Origin: an uncultured Acetatifactor sp.
GTDB taxonomy: Bacteria > Bacillota > Clostridia > Lachnospirales > Lachnospiraceae
Assembly: GCA_910578215.1 (NCBI GenBank)
Contig: CAJTPH010000016.1
Span: 14,621 to 78,620, forward strand
Length of the DNA stretch: 64,000 nucleotides
Reading direction: 5' to 3'
Numbering within the stretch: position 1 is the stretch's first letter; each line of letters starts with the position of its first letter. The notes below the pieces were generated by a model that ran no database searches, was not told the DNA's origin, and was given only the letters and a program-made list of their open reading frames with translations. Positions 17,703-26,668 of this stretch are shown here, piece by piece. The position numbers and the translations under genes were made by a program.

Positions 17703-18788
17703 ATGCGGTTTGCGGAAAAATTGAGAAAAGGTGACAGGGTAGCGGTTGTGAGCCTGTCCAGCGGGATGCTTGGAGAGGAATTTTGCAGTCATAATATAGA
17801 GATTGGCGTGAGGAGATTGAGGCAATATGGGCTGGAACCGGTCTTTATGCCAAATTCGCTGAAGGGAATTGCGCATTTGAAGGCGCATCCGGAGGCGAGG
17901 GCGATGGACCTGAAGCAGGCTTTTTTGGATGAATCCATCAGGGGCATTATCTGCGCCATAGGAGGTGACGATACCTACAGGCTTCTGCCCTTCCTGATGG
18001 AGGATGCGGAATTTTTGAATGCGGTGAAAATGCATCCAAAGCTGTTTACGGGTTTTTCTGATACCACCGTCAACCATCTGATGTTTTATAAGCTGGGGCT
18101 GTCCACTTATTATGGGCCTAATTTTATCTGTGATTTGGGGGAGATTGCAGACGATATGCTTCCCTATAGCAGAAAAGCCTTTGAGAGCTACCTGGAGGGA
18201 GGCGCCTGCGGTCCGATAGAGTCCAGTGAAGTATGGTATGAGGAACGGACGGATTTTTCCAGGGCGGCGATTGGGACCGAAAGAACGGCGCACAGGGAGG
18301 AGAGGGGATTTGAACTTCTTCAGGGGTGCGGAAGCTTTCAGGGGGAGCTTCTTGGAGGCTGTCTGGAAAGCCTGTATGACATACTGACAGGCAACAGATA
18401 TGAGGATCAAAAAAGCATATGTGAGAAATACGAAATATTTCCAGGTAAAGACCAGTGGGCAGGGAAGATTTTATTTATTGAGACCTGTGAAGAAAAGCCG
18501 GAGCCGGAGCTGTTTGAAAAGGAGCTGACGGCGTTGAGGGAAAAGGGGGTTTTCGATGCTGTCAACGGCATCATAGTGGGAAAGCCTCAGGATGAAGCTT
18601 ATTATGAGGAATACAAATATATTCTGCGGAGGGCGACAGGCAACGGTAAGCTGCCCATTGTGTACAATGTCAATTTCGGGCATTCCACGCCAAGGTGCGC
18701 GTTGCCCTACGGCGTGGCAGCCAAGGTGGATATGACCCGGAGGAAAATTTATATAGGGGCTGGCGGTGACGCCGATCTGCATGTATAG
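17703..18788 (+). CDS. S66-family peptidase (LD-carboxypeptidase / MccF-like)
   Basis: The protein has 361 residues. It has the S66 fold pattern: N-terminal GDRVAVVSLSSG, the nucleophile-elbow region CAIGGDDTYRLLPFL near residues 85-97, then FTGFSDTTVNHLMFYKLGLSTYYGP. A C-terminal glutamate/histidine region follows (IVGKPQDEAYYEEY, NFGHSTPRCALPYG). The family cuts L,D-bonds in muropeptides or inactivates microcin-type antibiotics. At the place of the classical nucleophilic serine (as in GGxNS) there is Thr91, a variant I recall from MccF-like relatives. The ATG at 17703 follows GGAGGGGG; the frame opens at 17589. Confidence 0.85.
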   Translation: MRFAEKLRKGDRVAVVSLSSGMLGEEFCSHNIEIGVRRLRQYGLEPVFMPNSLKGIAHLKAHPEARAMDLKQAFLDESIRGIICAIGGDDTYRLLPFLMEDAEFLNAVKMHPKLFTGFSDTTVNHLMFYKLGLSTYYGPNFICDLGEIADDMLPYSRKAFESYLEGGACGPIESSEVWYEERTDFSRAAIGTERTAHREERGFELLQGCGSFQGELLGGCLESLYDILTGNRYEDQKSICEKYEIFPGKDQWAGKILFIETCEEKPEPELFEKELTALREKGVFDAVNGIIVGKPQDEAYYEEYKYILRRATGNGKLPIVYNVNFGHSTPRCALPYGVAAKVDMTRRKIYIGAGGDADLHV

Positions 18789-18919
18789 TAAAACAAGGGT
18801 GATTCTTAAGCTTTTGTTTTTATTGTGGAAAAATAAAAGAAGTTATGGTAGAATAGACCTCGGGACAATTTGGGAATGCACCGGAAAACACAGGGCAAAG
18901 TACAGAGGGGAGAAAAAAG

Positions 18920-19489
18920 ATGCCTTTTCAATATGGATTTTTAGAACTGTTTTTGATATTTATGTTCTGGGGAGTGGCAGGATGGCTGATCGAGGTCGTG
19001 GATATGAGGATAGAAGCCGGGGAATTCCAGAACAGGGGATTTTTACATATGCCGTTCTGCCCGATGTATGGCGTGGGTATGGCGGCGGCGTCCGTGGGAC
19101 TGAGCGGGGTAAAGAATTCGTATCTGATCCTGTTCGCCTTTGGGGTGATATTCTGTTCCGTGCTCGAATACATTGTTGGCGGTATAATGGAAAGACTGTT
19201 CCACACTAAGTGGTGGGATTATTCTCACATGCGTTTCAACATCAAGGGAAGAGTATGTCTGAGAAATGCCATATTGTTTGGATTTGCGTCGATTTTGGTA
19301 TTTCGCGTTGTGGAACCGATAGTGGAAACGGTAATTGGCTGGATTCCTGTGCATATTAGGATGCTGATAACGATGATATTCGGCGCGGCTTTTGTCATCG
19401 ACCTGGTGCTGTCTGCCAGGAGAGCGTGGGCATATCGGGGACTGCAGAAAGGGGATCAGCCCATGCTGATTTTTAAAGCGCACAGATAG
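18920..19489 (+). CDS. Putative ABC-transporter permease-like membrane protein (CmpB/DUF1113 type)
   Basis: The protein has 189 residues and about five membrane helices. Family marks are WGVAGWLIEVVDMRIEAGEFQNRGFL, PFCPMYGVGMAA, GGIMERLFHTKWWDYS and the NIKGRVCLRNAI segment. These proteins are listed as putative type IV ABC permeases, but most, as here, have no ATPase gene beside them, so transport is unproven. A GAGGGGAG ribosome site precedes the ATG. Confidence 0.8.
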   Translation: MPFQYGFLELFLIFMFWGVAGWLIEVVDMRIEAGEFQNRGFLHMPFCPMYGVGMAAASVGLSGVKNSYLILFAFGVIFCSVLEYIVGGIMERLFHTKWWDYSHMRFNIKGRVCLRNAILFGFASILVFRVVEPIVETVIGWIPVHIRMLITMIFGAAFVIDLVLSARRAWAYRGLQKGDQPMLIFKAHR

Positions 19490-19509
19490 TCGCTTTAGAG
19501 AACATTTAG

Positions 19510-19538
19510 TTGATTTCCCGGGAGATATTAAGTATAAT
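19510..19538 (+). promoter_or_regulatory. Sigma-A promoter of the F420-ligase-like gene
   Basis: TTGATT (19510-19515), a 17-bp spacer and TATAAT (19533-19538) lie about 80 bp before the start codon. Confidence 0.65.
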
Positions 19539-19616
19539 TTCTGAGGGAAAATATGACAGCGGCAAAGGTGCAAAAAGCAAAGAGACGGAGCCGCAAGCTA
19601 AAGAACGGGGGTAAAT

Positions 19617-20807
19617 ATGGAAAGACGAGTAGGTACGATATCAAGAGGAATCAGGTGTCCCATTATCCGGGAGGGGGACGATCTGGCGCAGATTGTAGTG
19701 GACAGTGTACTGGAGGCTGCGGAATGCGAAGAATTCAAAATATATGACAGGGACGTGATTTCTATTACGGAGTCCATCGTGGCAAGGGCGCAGGGCAATT
19801 ATGCCTCCGTACAGGACATAGCGGACGATGTCAGGGCAAAGCTGGGGGGCGAAACCATAGGCGTTATCTTCCCTATCCTGTCCAGAAACCGTTTTGCAAT
19901 CTGCCTGAAGGGGATCGCCATGGGCGCGAAAAAGGTGGTGCTGATGCTCAGCTATCCCAGCGATGAGGTGGGTAACGCGCTTTTGACCCTTGACCAGCTG
20001 GACGAGAAGAACATTAACCCGTACAGCGATGTACTGTCTCTGGAGAAATACAGGGAGCTTTTCGGGGAAAATAAGCATGAGTTTACCGGTGTGGACTATG
20101 TGGCTTACTATGCGGATATTATCCGGGAGGCAGGCGCGGAGGTCCAGATCATATTTGCCAATCAGGCGAAGGCGATACTGGATTATGCGGACTGTATTTT
20201 GAACTGCGATATCCACACAAGGGCCAGGACCAAGCGGGTATTGCTGGCGGCAGGCGCGAAAAAGGTCTGCTCTCTGGATGAGATTCTGAATGCGCCGGTG
20301 AACGGGAGCGGCTATAATGAGAAATACGGGCTGCTTGGCTCGAACAAGGCGACGGAGGACAAGATCAAGCTGTTCCCCAATGCCTGCCAGAAGCTTGTGG
20401 AGAAGGTACAGCAGGAGATATTGTCCAGGACAGGCAGGCATGTGGAGGTCATGGTTTACGGCGACGGCGCCTTCAGAGATCCCCAGGGGAAAATCTGGGA
20501 GCTTGCCGACCCGGTCGTGTCGCCGGCGTTTACGGCAGGGCTTGTGGGTACGCCCAATGAGCTGAAGCTGAAATATCTGGCGGACAACGATTTCAAGAAT
20601 CTGAAGGGAGAGGAGCTGAAGGCGGCCATCGAGGCGAGCATAAAGGCCAAGGGCGATAACCTTGTGGGCAATATGGCATCCCAGGGAACCACGCCCAGGC
20701 AGCTGACGGATCTGATCGGTTCGCTCTGCGACCTGACCAGCGGCTCCGGAGACAAGGGAACGCCGGTGGTTTTGGTGCAGGGATACTTTGACAATTATAC
20801 GGATTGA
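19617..20807 (+). CDS. Coenzyme F420:L-glutamate ligase-like protein
   Basis: The protein has 396 residues. The N-terminal half matches the F420_ligase (CofE-like) domain: IRCPIIREGDDLAQIVVDS, DVISITESIVARAQG and FPILSRNRFAICLKGIAMGAKK. The C-terminal half carries VMVYGDGAFRDPQGKIWELADPVVSPAF. CofE adds glutamate tails to the deazaflavin F420, but Clostridia of this type are not known to make F420 and no other cof genes are nearby. The true substrate is therefore probably another acid accepting gamma-glutamyl groups. The gene stands alone between a CmpB-like gene and a convergent GGDEF-EAL gene. Confidence 0.8.
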   Translation: MERRVGTISRGIRCPIIREGDDLAQIVVDSVLEAAECEEFKIYDRDVISITESIVARAQGNYASVQDIADDVRAKLGGETIGVIFPILSRNRFAICLKGIAMGAKKVVLMLSYPSDEVGNALLTLDQLDEKNINPYSDVLSLEKYRELFGENKHEFTGVDYVAYYADIIREAGAEVQIIFANQAKAILDYADCILNCDIHTRARTKRVLLAAGAKKVCSLDEILNAPVNGSGYNEKYGLLGSNKATEDKIKLFPNACQKLVEKVQQEILSRTGRHVEVMVYGDGAFRDPQGKIWELADPVVSPAFTAGLVGTPNELKLKYLADNDFKNLKGEELKAAIEASIKAKGDNLVGNMASQGTTPRQLTDLIGSLCDLTSGSGDKGTPVVLVQGYFDNYTD

Positions 20808-20817
20808 TTTAACATAA

Positions 20818-20865
20818 GGGGCTGTTGCAAAACTCAGAGAAGGTACGTTTTGCAGCAGCCCCTTT
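20818..20865. terminator. Bidirectional terminator between convergent genes
   Basis: GGGGCTGTTGCAAAAC (20818-20833) pairs with GTTTTGCAGCAGCCCC (20847-20862), with one mismatch or wobble, then TTTT on the plus strand. It serves the F420-ligase-like gene and probably the minus-strand GGDEF-EAL gene ending at 20891. Confidence 0.88.
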
Positions 20866-20890
20866 TCACGGACTAGGGTAAGGCTCCCGT

Positions 20891-23869
20891 TCACGGCATT
20901 GTCTGTTCATGCTCCCTGCGGATGAGCGCAAGGGCTTCCCGGTTGATTTCGGGCGGTACCTCGCCGGGTCTTGCCAGAAAATAGCCCTGAAGCAGGTCCA
21001 CCCCAAGCTCAAGCACCTTCTTAAGCTCCTCCGGCGTCTCCAGGCCCTCGGCGAGAATCATCATGTCTCTCTTATGCCCGTAGCTTACAATATTGCTGAT
21101 AATCTGCTGTTTGTTGGCATCCTTGTCCACATCCCGGACAATGGAGATATCCACCTTTACAAATTTAGGCTTCAGCTCCAGAAGGCTGACCTCGCTGTTG
21201 TAGCCGCTGCCGTAATCGTCCAGCGCAAACATGCCTGAAAAGCCCTTTACCCGGCTCTTTCGGCGGATGAGCTCCATATCCATGTGCTCTGCTTCGGTGA
21301 TTTCTATTACCACCCGGCTTTGAAGGTGCCCGTACAATTCACGGTACAGGGATTCCTCCTGCTCGGTCATGCATTCGTTTGCTATGGAGTTGATAAACAA
21401 CAGGGCATTGGGCGCTACCGCATTCTTCTTTAACAGTGTGTCGTAGCACTCTGAGGAACGGAACAGTGTAAGATATTCTATTTCATGCATGCAGCCTTCT
21501 TCCCTTGCCAGGCTCATAACGATATCAGGGGAGCGCAGCGAAGGGAGATTGACGCGCATCAGAGCCTCGTAGGCAAAAACCTCTCCCTTTTTGGACTCGA
21601 AGATCGGCTGGAAGAAGTAATTTATATCCTTGTCTGCCAGAATTTGATGGAATTCCAGCCTGCGCTGGTCCTGAAGCTGCTGGGCGTCAAACAGCTCCCT
21701 GGCAAATTCCTGATAATTGCCCTTCTGTGAACGTTTTACCTGATACATGGCAAAGTCCGCGTACTTCATCAGCTCCGAAAGCTGCATACTGTCCTCCGGG
21801 TACCATGCCACGCCTCCGGAAGCGCTGATTCCCATGTTATCGCCGTTTGGCAGTATAAAATCCACCGTATGTATTGCATGATACAGTATCCTCACCTGCT
21901 CCCGGACGGCTTCTCGGCTGTCATATCCATAGAAAAGCAGGATGAATTCATCTCCGGATATACGGGCGCACAGGGTATTTTCCGGCGTGTTTTCCAGGAA
22001 ACACCTGCCAGCCGTCTGGATATATTGGTCTCCCACATTATGCCCGAACCGGTCGTTGGTGGTCTTTAAATTATCCAGATCCATCATCAGCAGCGCCGCA
22101 TGCTTCAAAACGGCAAGCTTTAGGAACAGCGCATCCGCCTCTCTGCGGAAGCCTCTCCGGGCATAGAGCCTGGTCAGCCCGTCGCTGTCTCTTTCAAGCT
22201 CTATCCGTTTTTTCTCCAGTGTGGACACGGTGACATCCTCAATCAGCCCTATCTGCCGTCCGTCCTTTTTCTGCTGTTCAAAGCGAAGATAGCGGATGCT
22301 CCCGTCGGGCTGCGGTACGCTGTAGGTGATGCTTCCGTCCTCGGCGCAGGTATGCTCAAGAGTCCGGTGCAGCTTTTGCATATGCCCGCCGAATTGTTCC
22401 GGCGTCAGACTGCCCGCATCGATCTCACAGTCGCCCAGCATGGGGAAGAAATTGTCTGTGACGTATACGCTGTCGGAGGCGTCCTGCAGCTCATAGCCGG
22501 CGAGCTCCACGCTGGCCATATTCATGATGCCCAGAAGCCTTGTGGAGGATTCCACCACTTCGCGTCCCAGCCTGGAAATCAGAGCCGCAAACTGATCGAT
22601 CTCGCGTATTCCCGTGGCGGGTAATTCCGGCAGCCGGTTGTCCTGCTGGGCTTTTTCAACCTCGCCGGAAAGGCGCTGGATAGGCTTCGACAGTCTGTAG
22701 CTTGCCAGGAAAATGCCTGAGAGACCAACGATAAAGGTGAGTACCATGGTCATTGCAAGCAGGGCCTGTATCTGCCTTGAGAAGGCAAACAGGCTTTTTC
22801 TGGAGCTGATGCCCAGAAGATACCACTTGTCTGTGTCAAAGGGGGCGTTGTTGCTGTACAGGGTCAGCTTTTTTGCAGCCCCGTAATATTTTCCGCCTGC
22901 GTCCGCCGCGCTTGTTCCTTTCTCGGACAAAACGAAGCGCAGCTCCGCTATCTGCTCCGGAGTCATGGTTCGGCTGGAGAGGATAATGGGAATCAGCGGC
23001 TGCCCTTCGCCGGGCGCCAGCGCCAAAAGGTAAGAGCCCTGTCTGCCCTCCAGAAGCTCGGATTCCGGAAGGAGCGATTCCATATAGTCTGTCAACAGTT
23101 CGACGCCTAAAACGCCGTACACCGTTCCTTCCTCCGAGATCAAGGGAACGGAATAGGACAGCGCCGTCTGGCTGTCGCCGGACAGACTGTATTGCCGGGT
23201 GGTCCAGTAGCCGTATTCCTTCTGCGCCAGCCCCCGGTCATCCGTGTAAGCTGTCAGAAAGGGTTTTGAAAAGAAAGGCTTTTCCATATCCTCCTCGGAA
23301 AAGTTGGGCTGCCAGCCTGCATCCGTGGTGATATAACCGGATTGTACCACGCCTACTGGGGCACGCTCCCATAGCAGGTCTGCGTACCTTCTTGAGGGCG
23401 TCGCAAGCGGGTCAAGATCCCTTAAATAAATGCCGGGAGCCGATTCCTGTGCGGCGTTTCCGCCTGCCCGGGTGTTAAACACAACGTATATGCCCGTAAT
23501 CTGCTTGTTGTACAGGGTGTTTACCAGACTGGGAGCGATTTCCTTTAAAAGCTCGGTGCTCTGGGCGTTATTGGTATTTAAGTCGTCATAGGAGAGCAGC
23601 CCCTGCGCCAGGCGCTCCTGAACCTTTTCGTCGATTTCCTCGGAGAGCAGCTCCAGGTTTGACCAATTGCCGATCATTTCGTTTAACAGGTAATTTCCCC
23701 TGTTTTCGGTCTGCTGGGCAAGTATATCCATGGCGTTTTGGTTCAGCCTGTCTATAACGCCGCCCGCCAGTATGGTGCCTGCCATAAACAGCATTTCCAG
23801 AGCCAGCATGCTTAACAGCGGCAGTAGTATTTCTCGAAAGATCGTTTTATCTTTTTTCTTGCCGGACAT
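20891..23869 (-). CDS. Membrane sensor diguanylate cyclase / phosphodiesterase (GGDEF-EAL)
   Basis: The protein has 992 residues. Helix 1 (about 14-37) and helix 2 (about 365-390, LLAMTMVLTFIVGLSGIFL) enclose an extracytoplasmic dCache-like sensor of about 325 residues. A HAMP-like linker (LSKPIQRLSGEVEKAQ) and a PAS-like segment follow. The GGDEF domain has the active variant SGDEF in RISGDEFILLFYG. The EAL domain has YEALMRV, the ALDDYGSGYNS loop and LAEGLETPEEL, so both halves look catalytically intact. It should make and/or break cyclic di-GMP in response to an outside ligand. AGAGG precedes the ATG. Confidence 0.92.
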   Translation of the reverse strand: MSGKKKDKTIFREILLPLLSMLALEMLFMAGTILAGGVIDRLNQNAMDILAQQTENRGNYLLNEMIGNWSNLELLSEEIDEKVQERLAQGLLSYDDLNTNNAQSTELLKEIAPSLVNTLYNKQITGIYVVFNTRAGGNAAQESAPGIYLRDLDPLATPSRRYADLLWERAPVGVVQSGYITTDAGWQPNFSEEDMEKPFFSKPFLTAYTDDRGLAQKEYGYWTTRQYSLSGDSQTALSYSVPLISEEGTVYGVLGVELLTDYMESLLPESELLEGRQGSYLLALAPGEGQPLIPIILSSRTMTPEQIAELRFVLSEKGTSAADAGGKYYGAAKKLTLYSNNAPFDTDKWYLLGISSRKSLFAFSRQIQALLAMTMVLTFIVGLSGIFLASYRLSKPIQRLSGEVEKAQQDNRLPELPATGIREIDQFAALISRLGREVVESSTRLLGIMNMASVELAGYELQDASDSVYVTDNFFPMLGDCEIDAGSLTPEQFGGHMQKLHRTLEHTCAEDGSITYSVPQPDGSIRYLRFEQQKKDGRQIGLIEDVTVSTLEKKRIELERDSDGLTRLYARRGFRREADALFLKLAVLKHAALLMMDLDNLKTTNDRFGHNVGDQYIQTAGRCFLENTPENTLCARISGDEFILLFYGYDSREAVREQVRILYHAIHTVDFILPNGDNMGISASGGVAWYPEDSMQLSELMKYADFAMYQVKRSQKGNYQEFARELFDAQQLQDQRRLEFHQILADKDINYFFQPIFESKKGEVFAYEALMRVNLPSLRSPDIVMSLAREEGCMHEIEYLTLFRSSECYDTLLKKNAVAPNALLFINSIANECMTEQEESLYRELYGHLQSRVVIEITEAEHMDMELIRRKSRVKGFSGMFALDDYGSGYNSEVSLLELKPKFVKVDISIVRDVDKDANKQQIISNIVSYGHKRDMMILAEGLETPEELKKVLELGVDLLQGYFLARPGEVPPEINREALALIRREHEQTMP

Positions 23870-23980
23870 TAATATTACCTCTTATCATTTACGTGTAATG
23901 CCGCTTGAGAGCTAGTTTCTCCCCGGCGGCAGCTGAAACGGCTTTCTTTCCGCAGCCGGGGTATACGGCGGTTCAAAGTC

Positions 23981-24016
23981 AAAATTGCTTTGCAATACCG
24001 GCTGCAAAGCAATTTT
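23981..24016. terminator. Long hairpin downstream of the aryl-acid operon
   Basis: AAAATTGCTTTGCA (23981-23994) and TGCAAAGCAATTTT (24003-24016) form a perfect 14-bp stem. On the minus strand it is followed by GACTTTG and lies about 120 bp after the ACT gene. The flanks (AAGTC before, CGAGAC after) resemble part of the 140-bp mobile element, so it may be a degenerate relative. Confidence 0.55.
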
Positions 24017-24043
24017 CTCGAGACATGTCATATGCCTGGAATG

Positions 24044-24128
24044 TCTTTATTCCTGCGGGCAACGGGCCAGCGGATGCGCCAGCATCCATTTTGGCGAATG
24101 CCGCGGGGTATTTGAATGCGGAGGGGCC
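24044..24128. repeat. REP-like intergenic repeat, copy 2
   Basis: The left part (CTTTATTCCTGCGGGCAAC then GGGCCAGCGGATGCGCCAGCA) matches 5796-5840. The right part (GAATGCCGCGGGG ... TGCGGAGGGG) matches 42678-42711. It ends 7 bp from the stop codon of the minus-strand ACT gene. Confidence 0.6.
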
Positions 24129-24134
24129 AGGATT

Positions 24135-24566
24135 TCAGTGAAGTCCCAGGTCTTCTCCGGTGATGGTGCCGATTCCGTTCTGTTCCAGGACCGCAGCCAG
24201 TCCGTCCGTGTCTGCCACGCGGAAGATCATACATGCCTGCCCGTTCCTCTGGCCGAAGACGGAGTACATATACTCCACATCGATTCCGGCGTGGGAGATC
24301 ACGCCCAGCACGTTGCTGAGTCCCCCCGGCGTATCTGCCACGGCAACGCCCACCACGGGGGTCATGGTCAGAATAAAGCCCTGCTCCAGCAGAATGGAGG
24401 AGGCCTTTGCGGCGTCGTCCACGATCAGCCGCAGAATGCCGTAATCCGTTGATTCTGCAATGTTGATCGCCCGCATATTGACCTGATTGTCCGAAAGAAT
24501 ATTGGTGATATCAGCAAGCTGTCCCGCTTTGTTTTCCAGAAATACAGAAATTTGAGGTATTGTCAT
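24135..24566 (-). CDS. Tandem ACT-domain protein
   Basis: The protein has 143 residues consisting of two ACT domains: first ISVFLENKAGQLADITNILSD, second VAVADTPGGLSNVLGVISHA. ACT domains bind amino acids and control enzymes allosterically. Stand-alone pairs like this commonly follow paaK in Clostridia. Here it is the last gene of the aryl-acid operon, 70 bp after paaK, and probably senses an aromatic or branched amino acid (inference). An AGGAG ribosome site lies upstream of the ATG. Confidence 0.85.
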   Translation of the reverse strand: MTIPQISVFLENKAGQLADITNILSDNQVNMRAINIAESTDYGILRLIVDDAAKASSILLEQGFILTMTPVVGVAVADTPGGLSNVLGVISHAGIDVEYMYSVFGQRNGQACMIFRVADTDGLAAVLEQNGIGTITGEDLGLH

Positions 24567-24636
24567 ATAAAACCCTTGCTCCTTTCTTGGCTTGGATATA
24601 TCTGGTTTGAAGCCGTTTTTCCGAAACTGCTTCTGC

Positions 24637-25935
24637 TTAAATTTTCCGTTTGTCGATGACGCGAACTGCCTTGCCCTCGCTTCTTTCTATGGATTTCGGC
24701 GCTACCAGGCGTACCTTGGCATAAATTCCCAGCATTGCCTTGAGAGCCGCCACCAGGGCCTTTTCCATCTCCGTAATTTTGCCAAGATTGTCGGAGAAGG
24801 TTTCGGGTGTCATTTCCACCATCACCTCAAGGGTATCGGAATTGCTGATGCGGTCTACGATAATCTGATAATTTGCGGGATATCCCTGCTCCAGAAGCAC
24901 TGTCTCGATCTGGGAAGGGAAGACGTTGACCCCCTTTACAATCAGCATATCGTCGCTTCTGCCCATGGGCTTGCACATTTTTACATGGGTGCGGCCGCAG
25001 GAGCATTTTTTCCTGGTAAGCACACAGATGTCCCTGGTACGGTAACGAAGGAGCGGGAAGGCCTCCTTGGTGATGGCGGTGAAGACCAGCTCGCCCTTGA
25101 TGCCCTCGGGCAGGACCTCTCCCGTATCCGGATCGATGATCTCCGGAATAAAGTGATCCTCGTTGATGTGCATACCGGTCTGCTCGCTGCACTCAAAGGC
25201 TACGCCGGGACCGCTGGTTTCCGTAAGGCCGTAAATGTCGTAGGCCTTGATTCCCAGCTTGTTCTGAATATCCTGGCGCATCTCCTCGCTCCATGCCTCC
25301 GCGCCGAAGATTCCTGCCTTCAGCTTGATCCTGTCCCGCAGCCCCCGCTCATGGATGCTTTCCGCCAGAAAGGCGGCGTAGGAGGGGGTGCAGCAGAGAA
25401 TAGTGGCTTCCAGGTCAACCATGAACTGCAGCTGACGGTCCGTATTTCCTGAGGACATGGGAAGTGTCAGACATCCCGCCTTGTGGCTGGCGCCGTTAAG
25501 TCCCGGGCCTCCGGTAAACAGCCCATAGCCGTAGCAGATATGGCAGACGTCCTCGTCTGTGCCGCCTGCCGCCATAATTGCCCGGGCGCAGCAGTCCTCC
25601 CACAGGTCTACGTCGTGCTGGGTATAGAAGGCAACCACCCTGCGTCCGGTGGTGCCCGATGTGGACTGGATACGGACGCAGTCCTTGAGCGGTTTCGCAA
25701 GCAGCCCGTAGGGGTAAGCCTCGCGTAAGTCGTCCTTGGTGAGGAAGGGCAGCTTATGCAGATCCTCTATGCTTTGAATATCCTCGGGCGTAACTCCCTT
25801 TTCCTCCATCTTTTTGCGGTAGTAGGGGACGTTGTCCCATACATGGCGCACCTGGCGGACAAGGCGCTCGTTCTGCCATGCAAGAATCTGCTCCCTGTCC
25901 GCGGTCTCGATTTCTTTTTGGTAATATCGTTCCAT
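24637..25935 (-). CDS. paaK: Phenylacetate-CoA ligase (aryl-acid:CoA ligase)
   Basis: The protein has 432 residues, typical for PaaK. Adenylation motifs are RIQSTSGTTGRRVVAFYT (P-loop), YGLTETSGPG, LLRYRTRDICVL and MGRSDDMLIVKGVNVFPSQIE. The cysteines CSCGRTH belong to the zinc-binding variant of the family. It joins phenylacetate or another aryl-acetate to CoA using ATP. Run in reverse it could yield ATP from aryl-acetyl-CoA made by IorAB. The ATG at 25935 was chosen for GAGG just upstream; the frame opens at 25947. Confidence 0.92.
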   Translation of the reverse strand: MERYYQKEIETADREQILAWQNERLVRQVRHVWDNVPYYRKKMEEKGVTPEDIQSIEDLHKLPFLTKDDLREAYPYGLLAKPLKDCVRIQSTSGTTGRRVVAFYTQHDVDLWEDCCARAIMAAGGTDEDVCHICYGYGLFTGGPGLNGASHKAGCLTLPMSSGNTDRQLQFMVDLEATILCCTPSYAAFLAESIHERGLRDRIKLKAGIFGAEAWSEEMRQDIQNKLGIKAYDIYGLTETSGPGVAFECSEQTGMHINEDHFIPEIIDPDTGEVLPEGIKGELVFTAITKEAFPLLRYRTRDICVLTRKKCSCGRTHVKMCKPMGRSDDMLIVKGVNVFPSQIETVLLEQGYPANYQIIVDRISNSDTLEVMVEMTPETFSDNLGKITEMEKALVAALKAMLGIYAKVRLVAPKSIERSEGKAVRVIDKRKI

Positions 25936-25994
25936 ATATCCTCGCATTCCGCCGCGTCAGCGGCATAGTAACATTTGTCCGTTTTTTTCAAAAA

Positions 25995-26570
25995 TTACTG
26001 TCTTCCGAGCGCAAAGGCTTTTTTGTTCAGCTCCAGGAATTTCGGGGGCACGCTGTGCTCTATCGCTGCCATCCACTCATCCTCCGTGAAATCAAAATGC
26101 CTGGACAGCCTGCCCATGAGCACCAGATTTACAGCCTTGCTGTTTCCTGCCTCCTCCGCCAGCGAAAGCGCGTCCAGCGCGTCCACGTCTATTCCCAGCG
26201 CTTCCAGCTTTTCCGCCAGACTTTCCGGGTAGGACGCCGTTCCGGCGATCACCGGCATGGGGTTGATCTGCTGGCTGTTGACGATGATTCTGCCGCCCGG
26301 CTTCAGGTATTCCGTATATCTTGCCGCCTCCAGAAGCTCAAAGGAGAGGATGCAGTCAGCCTGTCCCTTATCTATAATGGGGGAAAAGACCTTCCCGCCC
26401 CAGCGGACATAGGTGACAACGCTGCCGCCCCGCTGGCTCATGCCATGTACCTCGCTGACCTTCACGTCGTAGCCCCTGCCAAGGAGCAGACGGCCCAGAA
26501 GCTTGCTTGCCAGCAGGGTACCCTGTCCGCCCACGCCTACGATCATCATATTCTTTGTTTCCGTTTCCAT
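25995..26570 (-). CDS. iorB: Indolepyruvate:ferredoxin oxidoreductase, beta subunit
   Basis: The protein has 191 residues and matches the gamma-type domain of 2-oxoacid:ferredoxin oxidoreductases: NMMIVGVGGQGTLLASKLLG and VSEVHGMSQRGGSVVTYVRWG. With IorA it converts aryl-pyruvates (indolepyruvate, phenylpyruvate) to aryl-acetyl-CoA while reducing ferredoxin. The usual iorA-iorB adjacency is broken here: 907 bp with another gene and a mobile element separate them. GGAGGAGC precedes the ATG. Confidence 0.93.
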   Translation of the reverse strand: METETKNMMIVGVGGQGTLLASKLLGRLLLGRGYDVKVSEVHGMSQRGGSVVTYVRWGGKVFSPIIDKGQADCILSFELLEAARYTEYLKPGGRIIVNSQQINPMPVIAGTASYPESLAEKLEALGIDVDALDALSLAEEAGNSKAVNLVLMGRLSRHFDFTEDEWMAAIEHSVPPKFLELNKKAFALGRQ

Positions 26571-26668
26571 TTTGCTCCTCCATGTATGTAAAACCTTTAT
26601 CTCATGTCGTTGGGGTCAAAGCTTCCTTTTCGGAAAGGTGCTCCCGCTTTTCAAATCCCAATATACCC

